Origin: Candidatus Margulisiibacteriota bacterium
Lineage (GTDB): Bacteria; Margulisbacteria; Marinamargulisbacteria; DT-59
DNA length: 15,028 nucleotides
Direction: 5' to 3'
Assembly (NCBI GenBank): GCA_013215865.1
Contig: JABSQL010000007.1
Span: forward strand, 1 to 15,028
The notes under the pieces are model-generated. The model worked only from the letters and a program-made list of their open reading frames with translations. It ran no database searches and had not been told where the DNA came from. The position numbers and the translations under genes are program-made. Position 1 is the first letter of the stretch. Each line of letters starts with the position of its first letter. Below are positions 1-7,800 of the stretch, in pieces.

Positions 1-271
1 CACATTCTTTTTTTAATGCATTGATTTCTTGAATCTCCGGCTTGGATAACCGAATCACCACATCAGCTTGGGACAATATAGATTCCCGGTCCATTATAGT
101 GGCACCTGCTTCTTTATACTGTGAGTCTGTAAAAAAACAATGTGTTCCTATACCCGTTTCAACGCCTACATTCATGCCCAAAGCCACGCACTTTTTAACA
201 TCTAGTGGAATAAACGGCACTCTGATTTCTTCAGAATGAATTTCTTTAAGTAATCCTAATAAAAATCCCAT
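1..271 (-). CDS. pntA: NAD(P) transhydrogenase alpha subunit / alanine dehydrogenase family, N-terminal part (truncated by window edge)
   Basis: Only the first 90 codons lie in the window; the gene continues off the left edge. The translation (MGFLLGLLKEIHSEE at the start, then IRVPFIP, a VETGIGTHCFFTDSQYKEAG stretch and SQADVVIRLSKPE) follows the start of the AlaDh_PNT N-terminal domain, whose consensus runs 'vPKE...E.RVAl.P..v..L...G..V.VE.GAG...gf.D..Y..AGA.i'. The ADVV..L.KP ending fits transhydrogenase alpha (PntA) slightly better than alanine dehydrogenase, but this fragment cannot separate the two or exclude a lysine/saccharopine dehydrogenase relative. The full protein would bind NAD(H). 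The start at 271 is supported by a GAGGAAG ribosome binding site just upstream on the minus strand. The short plus-strand open frame over this gene is antisense shadow. Confidence 0.7.
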   Translation of the reverse strand, partial: MGFLLGLLKEIHSEEIRVPFIPLDVKKCVALGMNVGVETGIGTHCFFTDSQYKEAGATIMDRESILSQADVVIRLSKPEIQEINALKKEC

Positions 272-305
272 ATGCACTTCCTCACTTTCTTGTTACTATA
301 AAACG

Positions 306-334
306 ATTATAGCAAGTGTTTGAAAATTAATGAA
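306..334 (-). promoter_or_regulatory. Predicted sigma70-type promoter for the pntA-like gene
   Basis: Read on the minus strand, TATAAT (306-311) is preceded by TGC, giving an extended -10, and by TTCATT as a weak -35 (329-334) with a 17-base spacer. The predicted transcript start near 299 leaves a leader of about 28 bases carrying the GAGGAAG ribosome binding site. The -35 box directly abuts that of the divergent promoter, so the two face away from a shared centre near 334/335. Confidence 0.55.
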
Positions 335-363
335 TTGATTGTGTCTCTAAACTTAGCTAGAAT
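335..363 (+). promoter_or_regulatory. Predicted sigma70-type promoter for the DegV-like gene
   Basis: TTGATT (335-340) and TAGAAT (358-363) are separated by 17 bases. Transcription would start near 370, leaving a leader of about 32 bases that contains AAGGA (388-392), nine bases before the ATG at 402. The rest of the 272-401 gap shows no other clear element. Confidence 0.5.
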
Positions 364-401
364 ATAGACTAATACGTTCTCATAGAAAAGGATGCCTTAT
401 T

Positions 402-2000
402 ATGTCTGAAATCGGTGGGCTACCAGATTCTTTGCCGCCAGTAAATCTACCTTCTATGCCTCATGATATAAATGGCAAAAACCATGAGATTCATGATAAG
501 AAAGAATTAGATCATATCCTCAATAACTTTACAAAGAAACCCCAGGATTCTTTCAATAAGTTAATCCACTTTATAAAATCCGGCCCAAACGCACCTGAAT
601 TATGGGACCGTGCCACTCAAATGCTCGCCCTTTCTATTCAAGGGGTACCCCATATTTCTCAAACGCAGTTAGAATATTTGATCCATACCACTATTAACTT
701 GGAGTTTGGAACAACTCACTCTCAACTCATTCATAATCAGTTGGTTGCCTATGCTCAACGTACATCTTCAGCTCATATCTTATTGGGTATTTTGAATAAT
801 ATGGTGTCCAATACCCGGGAGGCACACAAAAATCGAAACAATATTATTAAAGAACTTAATGGGTATGTTACAGATGGTGAATTTACCTTGTATGGCGAAC
901 AAAGAGAATTTGGACCAATAAAACTTAAGCCAAAGGGTCCACTGGATCTGAACGAAGCGCCTTCTATCCCCACATCAAAGGAAAACATTCCCCCTTCTTT
1001 ATCCTATACACAACCCCAAGTTGAAGAAATAAAACCAGTAGAAATCCCTATTCTTGAATCTCAAGACATTGCTCTCATGCAAATCGATACGGAATGGGTG
1101 TATGCAGCCTTCTACATCAATCGAAAAACAGGGGAATCTACGATTCTATTTGGGGGATATATGGGCCTTGTGGTCCCTCCCATCCTACATACACCACACA
1201 TAACTGACCTACCCAGTCGATTATCTGGATACCCTAAAAAAATATTACAGGGTCAAATTGCGATTGTAACGGATAGTGTTGCCTCTATTTCAGAGGAACA
1301 TTTGTCATCTCACATCAAACGTATTGATCTGAGAGAAGAATTATCTGAATCTGTATTTATCGATGCGTATAATGAGCTTTTAGACCATGGTTTTGGGCAT
1401 ATAAAATCAATTCACCTTCATCCGCTACTTGGCAACTCTTTCAACCTAGCAAAAGACGCTGCAAAAAAAGTATCCTGTGAAGATATTACGGTCATTAATT
1501 CCAAATCAAATGGGCTAGGATTAGGAATGATTATTCAAGAAATTGATGACCTCATCCATAAAGAATATTCACCAGAAACTGTTAGCCAAGAAATTCAGAA
1601 ACTGATTGAAAATATGCGTTACTATGCCGCTTCTTTCAAATTCCAATACCATAAAAATACGGGATGGCTCAGCCATCTCCAAGATAATCGAAAAAAAATG
1701 AAACTCAAATTATTTAAATTTCAACCACTGATTTCTCTTGAAGATAATATTGAAGTTTTTGATTGTTTTATTGACCCTGAACTGGGCATAAGAAAGTTAT
1801 TACAGCGTGTAGAAGAAGAATCTCGTTCTCGAAAAGGGAAATTTAAGCGCGTTGGTGTAGAATACAAGCATATATACCGAACAGCGGTAAACGTGGCCAA
1901 TCGTCTTTCAAAATATAAAGTACCTCTTAAAACAAACGTGGCAGGATCTGTAACTGCTCACTTTTTAGGGCCTAATATGGTTGGGATTTGTATTATTTAG
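402..2000 (+). CDS. DegV-like protein with long N-terminal extension
   Basis: The protein is 532 residues; ordinary DegV proteins are about 280-300. The C-terminal part (about 285-532) matches DegV landmarks in order: IAIVTDSVASIS at 286-297 (family 'IVTDStadlp'), GNSFNLAKDAA at 344-354 in the place of 'LSGTyqsA', VINSKSNGLGLG at 364-375 (family 'v.DS...g.G'), TGWLSHLQDNRKK at 420-432 in the place of 'L.yLkkGGRI', and AHFLGPNMVGI at 519-529 (family 'tHtGPGalg'). DegV/FakB proteins bind a fatty acid between two lobes and can present it to a kinase. Several ligand-contact motifs here are altered (no TSQPS; LSGT changed), so fatty-acid binding is uncertain. Residues 1-284 have no family I recognise: a proline-rich start, predicted helices at about 34-155, a proline-rich linker at 171-220 and a beta-rich piece at 222-255. 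No signal peptide or membrane segment is seen. The start has a good ribosome binding site and its own promoter. No FakA-like kinase gene is adjacent. Confidence 0.7.
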   Translation: MSEIGGLPDSLPPVNLPSMPHDINGKNHEIHDKKELDHILNNFTKKPQDSFNKLIHFIKSGPNAPELWDRATQMLALSIQGVPHISQTQLEYLIHTTINLEFGTTHSQLIHNQLVAYAQRTSSAHILLGILNNMVSNTREAHKNRNNIIKELNGYVTDGEFTLYGEQREFGPIKLKPKGPLDLNEAPSIPTSKENIPPSLSYTQPQVEEIKPVEIPILESQDIALMQIDTEWVYAAFYINRKTGESTILFGGYMGLVVPPILHTPHITDLPSRLSGYPKKILQGQIAIVTDSVASISEEHLSSHIKRIDLREELSESVFIDAYNELLDHGFGHIKSIHLHPLLGNSFNLAKDAAKKVSCEDITVINSKSNGLGLGMIIQEIDDLIHKEYSPETVSQEIQKLIENMRYYAASFKFQYHKNTGWLSHLQDNRKKMKLKLFKFQPLISLEDNIEVFDCFIDPELGIRKLLQRVEEESRSRKGKFKRVGVEYKHIYRTAVNVANRLSKYKVPLKTNVAGSVTAHFLGPNMVGICII

Positions 2001-2047
2001 AATCTCAATATGGGAAAATAATATTAAGATAGCACCCAATATTCTCC

Positions 2048-2077
2048 AAATGTATCCCTTTACATTAGGATACATTT
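2048..2077. repeat. Perfect 10-bp inverted repeat, possible operator
   Basis: AAATGTATCC (2048-2057) and its exact reverse complement GGATACATTT (2068-2077) flank a 10-base spacer. The arms are AT-rich and no T-run follows, so it looks more like a protein-binding site than a terminator. The right arm ends 16 bases before the ATG at 2094, and the element overlaps the predicted -35 of the ATPase gene. The remainder of the gap from 2001 to 2093 holds only a weak imperfect repeat. Confidence 0.6.
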
Positions 2078-2085
2078 CATATATT
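2059..2085 (+). promoter_or_regulatory. Predicted promoter of the AAA_14 ATPase gene
   Basis: TTTACA (2059-2064) and TATATT (2080-2085) have a 15-base spacer, shorter than ideal. The -35 lies inside the loop of the inverted repeat and the spacer contains its right arm, so a bound protein would block transcription. Predicted initiation near 2092 almost coincides with the ATG at 2094. That leaves either a leaderless message or a start at the next in-frame ATG (2115). Confidence 0.35.
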
Positions 2086-2093
2086 CTGTACTT

Positions 2094-3365
2094 ATGGAGA
2101 AGTACACATTAAATATGGAGTTTATATATACGCTCGGGGATGAGGTTGGCTATCTCATAAACGAAACAAAACGCAATATACCTCGCTTGGCGACGCTTCC
2201 AAGAGTATCGGATAAAGTACATGTGGTTACGGGAATGAGGCGTGTTGGAAAAACACATTATTTATTCCAGATAATACGTGATCAGTGGCAAAAAATAGAG
2301 AGCACACAAACCTTATACATCAATTTTGAAGACGACAGACTCTCGCCCATAAGTCAAAAAGAATTGGGTGGTCTATTGGATTTATTCTATACAACGTATC
2401 CAGAAAACCATAAAAAAAAGTGTTACCTTTTTTTTGACGAAATTCAAAATATAGATGCGTGGGAAAAAGTTATTTATCGATTTCTTAAGACGAAAAATGT
2501 GCAAATATATATCACAGGGTCATCTTCTAAGTTACTGAGTAAAGAGATTGCAACATCACTAAGAGGAGATGGAATTGAAACTATTATCTGGCCATTGAGC
2601 TTTGAAGAACTTCATAGAAATAAAAAGGGGAGAAAAATACTGGGAAAAGCAATGATGGACCGATATACAAAACACCTTAGGAACTTTTTGATCAATGGAG
2701 GGTTTCCACAGGTACAAAACCTGCCAAAGGTGGAAAGAACCCAGGTTCTTCGAGATTACGTCAACATTGTGGTATATAGGGACATTGTCGAGCGATACAA
2801 AATTACAAATTTCAGCCTTATTAACTATCTCATAAAAACCTTACTTAACAATTTTGGGTGTTCATTTTCGCCGAATAAATTTTATAATGATGCAAAAAGC
2901 CAAGGTATGAAGGTGGGGAAAGAAACGGTTTATGACTATTTAGGATTTATTGAAGAAGCTTTCCTAGCATTTACAGTACCACTTTTCAGTGACTCAATTC
3001 GTAAAACCCAATCAAACCCGAAGAAAACATATGTCATTGATACGGGTCTTGCACACGTGTTTGATCAAGGAACTTCTCAAAATTTTGGTCGTCTATTTGA
3101 AAACCTTTTTTACTTAGACTTGCGGAGAAAAGGTCACGAGGTGTTTTACTACATGACTGAAACGACTGAAAAACGATATGAAGTTGATTTTGTCTCAAAA
3201 GATATTCACGGCAAACATTATCTGTACCAACTATGTTGGAATGTTGGTGATCACGAAACACTTGAAAGAGAGGAACGGGCACTGAAAATTGCAGAAAAAG
3301 AACTTGGGATAAAAGGTTGGATTATAACGCCCGAAAGCTACCTTAAATATCCGGATGGTGCTTGA
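2094..3365 (+). CDS. ATP-binding protein, AAA_14 ATPase with DUF4143 C-terminal domain
   Basis: The protein is 423 residues, typical of the AAA_14/DUF4143 family. The ATPase part shows Walker A GMRRVGKT at 47-54, LYINFEDDRL at 74-83, Walker B YLFFDEIQ at 111-118 and the sensor-like TGSSSKLL at 141-148. The DUF4143 part covers roughly 225-415 and contains VYRDIVERY (227-235), YVIDTGLAHVF (313-323), GRLFENLFYLDLR (332-344), YEVDFV (362-367) and LYQLCW (377-382). The E/EVD/Q pattern is that of a PD-(D/E)XK-like fold. Family members are widespread, often mobile between genomes, and of unproven role. The ATG at 2094 lacks a ribosome binding site; an ATG at 2115 (GGAGA 14 bases upstream, spacing long) is an alternative that drops seven residues and keeps all motifs. 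The gene ends one base from the convergent purF stop. Expression may be controlled by the palindrome upstream. Confidence 0.9.
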   Translation: MEKYTLNMEFIYTLGDEVGYLINETKRNIPRLATLPRVSDKVHVVTGMRRVGKTHYLFQIIRDQWQKIESTQTLYINFEDDRLSPISQKELGGLLDLFYTTYPENHKKKCYLFFDEIQNIDAWEKVIYRFLKTKNVQIYITGSSSKLLSKEIATSLRGDGIETIIWPLSFEELHRNKKGRKILGKAMMDRYTKHLRNFLINGGFPQVQNLPKVERTQVLRDYVNIVVYRDIVERYKITNFSLINYLIKTLLNNFGCSFSPNKFYNDAKSQGMKVGKETVYDYLGFIEEAFLAFTVPLFSDSIRKTQSNPKKTYVIDTGLAHVFDQGTSQNFGRLFENLFYLDLRRKGHEVFYYMTETTEKRYEVDFVSKDIHGKHYLYQLCWNVGDHETLEREERALKIAEKELGIKGWIITPESYLKYPDGA

Positions 3366-3366
3366 A

Positions 3367-4800
3367 TTATTTAGTTTGTTTCTTTCGTTTCTTTTGATCG
3401 TAAATTTCGATATTTTTACCTTCTAGTGAATATTTACCTATATTTTCAACCTTTATAGGATAATTCCCAGAAAAACAGGCCGTGCAAAACTTTTTCGGTT
3501 CGATTGTTTTAACTGCTTTCAACATTCCCTCTAATGATAAATACCCCAAGCTATCTGCGCCAACAAATTCTTTGATTTCATTCACAGATTTATTATATGC
3601 AATCAACTTGTCTTGCTCTGGTGTATCAATGCCGAAATGACAGGGAAACCGTATGGGAGGAGATGAAATGCGCAGGTGGATAGATCGGGCACCACTCGCC
3701 CGAATCGCCTGGACACGTTGCTTTGCTGTTGTTCCTCTTACAAGAGAATCATCAACTACAATCACATCTTTCCCCTTTAGCACTTCTCGAATAGGATTTA
3801 ATTTAACCTTGACTCCAAAATCTCTTATCTGTTGAGAGGGTTGAATAAACGTTCTTCCAACGTAATGGTTCCGAGTCATCCCAATTTCAAAAGGAATACC
3901 TGAGGCCTCAGCATACCCTAAAGCAGCACTATTCCCAGAGTCTGGTATCGCCATAACCATATCTGCCTCTACTGGGTATTCTTCAGCAAGTATCTTACCA
4001 AATTCCTTCCGAACTCTATGAACGGTTTCTCCATATACAATACTATCCGGTCTCGAAAAATACACATGTTCAAAAATACAATACGATGGCTTTGGTTTCT
4101 GAGTGCTTTGATGAGAATGAATGCCATCTTTATCAATTAATACAATTTCAGACGGTGCCACCTCTCGGATATATTCTGCACCAATCAAGTCGAGCGCACA
4201 GGTTTCTGATGATATAATAAAAGAGTCTTTTAGCTTACCCAATACCAGTGGCCTGAAGCCTGAAGGATCTCGTGCTGCAATCAAAAAGCCCTCTCCCATA
4301 ATCGCCAACGAATACGCGCCTTCTATCTCCGCCAAAGTATCTTTAACCGCTTGCAATATAGACTTTGACTTAGATTTCGCTATTAAATGCAGGATTACTT
4401 CAGAATCAACCGTACTTTGAAATAATGACCCTGAAGCTTTTAATTCATGGTATAGCTTATATGCATTTGTTAAATTTCCATTATGGGCAATTGCAAATTT
4501 TCCTTTAGATGTTTTTGAATACAAAGGCTGAATATTATTCGGGTTTGAAGATCCAGTTGTTGAGTACCGGACATGACCTACCGCATTTGATCCTTGAAGA
4601 TAAGCTAAACTATCCGCATCAAAAACATCGGCAACCAGACCCATATCTTTTACAACATAAAATTTATCATCTTTTGAGGAAACAATCCCGCTACTTTCTT
4701 GTCCACGATGCTGTAACGCATATAGGCCAAGATAGCAAAGCTTTGCAGCATCTTTATTGCCAAATACACCAAATACACCACATTCGTCTTTCATGCTCAT
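3367..4800 (-). CDS. purF: Amidophosphoribosyltransferase (glutamine PRPP amidotransferase)
   Basis: PurF makes 5-phosphoribosylamine from PRPP using the amide of glutamine, the first step of de novo purine synthesis. The 477-residue protein has an N-terminal Ntn-hydrolase glutaminase domain with catalytic Cys7 in DECGVFGVF (a short MSMKDE propeptide would be removed), HRGQESSG (31-38) and AHNGNLTN (105-112). The PRPP-binding loop VIVVDDSLVRGTT is at 346-358. Cysteines 241, 387, 439 and 442 correspond to the four iron-sulfur ligands of Bacillus subtilis PurF, so this is the Fe-S, propeptide-processed type. The C-terminus ends in a lysine-rich tail. No strong ribosome binding site precedes the ATG at 4800; the in-frame ATG at 4794 is possible but gives a very short propeptide. 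The gene lies 44 bases downstream of glnE on the same strand with no clear promoter between, so the two are probably co-transcribed. Confidence 0.97.
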   Translation of the reverse strand: MSMKDECGVFGVFGNKDAAKLCYLGLYALQHRGQESSGIVSSKDDKFYVVKDMGLVADVFDADSLAYLQGSNAVGHVRYSTTGSSNPNNIQPLYSKTSKGKFAIAHNGNLTNAYKLYHELKASGSLFQSTVDSEVILHLIAKSKSKSILQAVKDTLAEIEGAYSLAIMGEGFLIAARDPSGFRPLVLGKLKDSFIISSETCALDLIGAEYIREVAPSEIVLIDKDGIHSHQSTQKPKPSYCIFEHVYFSRPDSIVYGETVHRVRKEFGKILAEEYPVEADMVMAIPDSGNSAALGYAEASGIPFEIGMTRNHYVGRTFIQPSQQIRDFGVKVKLNPIREVLKGKDVIVVDDSLVRGTTAKQRVQAIRASGARSIHLRISSPPIRFPCHFGIDTPEQDKLIAYNKSVNEIKEFVGADSLGYLSLEGMLKAVKTIEPKKFCTACFSGNYPIKVENIGKYSLEGKNIEIYDQKKRKKQTK

Positions 4801-4844
4801 AATTGAGGCTAACAGTGTAGCATAACATTCTCAATCACTGAAAC

Positions 4845-7800
4845 TCATCGAAGAACACATTTATTAAATAAATTTCTCACCTCTTCCAGGCATCTGTTGA
4901 GTTCGGACATGAAGTGATGCACTGAGGTATGTTCTCTCATTACACGCTTCGCTAAAGCTAGAAGGGAGTTTTGGTCTTTAGGAAGTCGATGGGTCTGCCG
5001 ATCTTCAAGTAACTGCAAACAATGTTCTACCCGTCTTAAAAATATATAATGTGTGATGAGTTTTTCTGATGTTTCTATCGATAGGATCCCTGTTTTGGCC
5101 AATGAGCGTAGACCATAAAGTGTGGATTTTTTAAGTAAATGTGGATGCGCTTCAGCATGCTTAAGCTGTAACCCTTGAACCAAAAATTCAATATCTCGTA
5201 TTCCCCCAACGCCGTTTTTGATATCTATGCATGATCGATCTTTCAATTTTGAAACTGCTGACTGACGTAACTTCCGTATGGATGTCATAATGTCCCCTGT
5301 TTTGGCACGGGTTAACAAAATGGGCCTAAGTTGTTGCAGAAAAGTGATGCCAATTCTAAAATCACCACTCACAGGGTAACTTTTAATCAAAGACTGTATT
5401 TCCCATATTGATGCCTTGGTTTGATAATATGCCAGCAATTGAGGAATAGTATATATTAACTCCCCAGACTTTCCGTAAGGACGCAACCGAAAATCGACCC
5501 GATAAACATATCCATCTTCTGTATATGATGAAAGAACCCGTCCCAGGTCTTGAACAATACTCACCAAAATTCTTTTCTTATCACTTTCAACATCACCATC
5601 CATGACAGCCATTAAGTCGATATCAGAACTATAATTCAATTCATTGCCGCCCAATTTTCCCACAGCAATGAGTACTAATGGCATACTTTCCCCCATTTGG
5701 TGCGCTTCCCATAACCGATTCATTACAACAGAAATAAGTGCTTCAGCCAATTGAGATAATTCTATAATAATATCTTCCATTGACCATTTTAGATACATAT
5801 CCCTCAAGCCAATTCTCAGCACTTCTCTTTTTCTAAAACATCGAATATAAGATAGCCAAGACTTTGAATCTGTTATCGAAGCGCTGGCTCTATTCAGTTC
5901 TCTCTCCAACTCTTTTTTAGTGACCTGTCTATAAAGACGGTCCGGTTGACACACCCATTTGAAATTGTCCGGCTCATTTATAATAATACTGGATAAAAAG
6001 TCACTCGATGAACAAATACATAATAAAATGTCCAAGTCTTGAGGTTGGTTTACCATCTGACGAAAATGGGCCTTTTTATCTGATAATTGATCCAAGAATC
6101 GTTCCCAATTATTAAGCGCCATATCGGGATTAGGAGTATCCCTAAGCTTTTCAAAAGCCAATACCATCGCTTTAAAAAATAGGCTGTTTTGTTCATTTTG
6201 GGACATACGACTTAGATTTTTTTCTGACTGTTTATACTGTTTAAACCCATACCCTTTCAAAATAGTCCTGTTCAATAGTTTTCCTGAAAAATCAGAGACA
6301 ATGATATCTACTACATTGCCCGTATTTAGATAGTAACTATCCATCGACATATACCGCATAATGATATTTCTTATGAGCGCTAAATGAACTTCTAAATCTG
6401 CAAATAACTGCTGAGATGGCTCACTCTTTCCCTGTGTTTGATACCCCATACGTTTCGCAAGGTGGTGATATTCTAAAGCTTCTATTGACGGCAAAAACAA
6501 ATCGTTTGCATCCCCTCTGAGCATCCGAAGGGCATTGATAAGTTTTCTATAAAATTGATAGCTCATGATGATTCTATCTGCATCCTGTGGCGTGAAAATA
6601 CCCGATTGCCTTAATATCCGTAATGCTTTTCTTAAAGAAGGGGTTTTAAGGGAAGGGACCTTCTTTCCATGGAGGGCTTGCTGGCTTTGTACCATATATT
6701 CAATATCAACAAGTGCGCCTGGGGAATATTTGGCGTTTATATATCCCAATTTAAAGTGAGTTGATGACTGTTTCTTTCTCAATTCCCATACACTGCTAAT
6801 ATCTAGCGGTTTATGATATACACACTCATCTCTGATCTGTTCTACTCGTTTGCCTAATGGTCGACTGCCACCTATAAATCTTAGCTGTATTAATGCCAGT
6901 TTTTCATATGCCAATGATAATCCTTCGCTAAAATACTTTTTAAATACATCTATATGAACCCCTTTCGGCCCTGAATCACCATAAGGGCGAAGACGAAGGT
7001 CCACTTTAAATATTCCCGCCTGCTTAGTATCGATAAATGACCTTAAAGACTCTACCAATTGATCAAAAAAGATCCCGTTTGGGACAGAATTCTTTCCATC
7101 TGTACATCCATGCCCACCATACACCAGCATCAATTCAATATCTGAGGCATAACCGAGAGCTGAGCCACCCAACTTCCCCAAGCCAAAAATCGCAAATGGC
7201 ACCCGACGTTTTTTTTTGTTTCGGGGTCTCCCATATTTAGCAATTAAATCTTGGTATACAATTTCTAAAGATGTTGTGACAGTAACACTTGCCAAAGCAG
7301 TAAGTTGCTTAGAAAAAACAGAAAAGTGCATTTTATTTATAATATGAGCCAAATCTATTTTAAAAATAGTGTGATCCTTAAATTGGTTTACGGTTACCTT
7401 CTTTTCAGATAGACTCCGACATTTTTCTACTTCACGAAGAAGCAGCTCTTTTGTACGCTGTTTCGAAAAAATAGCCTTACTGTCTTGTGAAGGAGGATTC
7501 AAAATCGGGATCAGTTCTTCATATTGAAGACGGATAAAGTCCTCCCACAAAAAATGACTTGTCCCTAATACTCTAGCCAATTCTTGAAGGGCCTGAGGAG
7601 TCTTTAATAGCTGAAGCCACTGTTTTTTTTCTGACATCTTAAGGACATCGGTCAACATAGTTTCAAATCGTGATAACGCGGCAAATGCATCCGGAGTTGC
7701 CCCCAAAAAAGAAGAAAACTGCTTAGTCAACATAACAAAAAGTTTTAACTGATTGATTTCAGAGGGATCGGTTATTTTTTGGCCTTCTTTGTCTGTACAA

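Noticed and set aside
42..239. Plus-strand open frame of 65 codons at the left edge.
   Set aside because: It lies antisense to the pntA-like coding sequence, has no ribosome binding site and resembles nothing; a shadow frame.
430..432. Not a coordinate but residues 430-432 of GlnE: the first nucleotidyltransferase motif is SDIEL rather than SDIDL, suggesting loss of a metal ligand.
   Set aside because: The polymerase-beta-type nucleotidyltransferase motif allows Asp or Glu at the second position (Dh[DE]h), and the third carboxylate (VDLRLRP) is present, so inactivity is not supported.
2007..2043. Imperfect inverted repeat (AATATGGG ... CCCAATATT) after the DegV-like gene as a terminator.
   Set aside because: The arms do not pair perfectly, the loop is long and AT-rich, and there is no T-run.
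4509..4802. Plus-strand open frame of 97 codons across the purF start.
   Set aside because: Antisense to the conserved PurF glutaminase domain, with no supporting signals.
7209..7217. Run of nine T (A on the coding strand) inside glnE as a possible frameshift or slippage site.
   Set aside because: The reading frame continues intact through NKKKRRV into a well-conserved domain on both sides.
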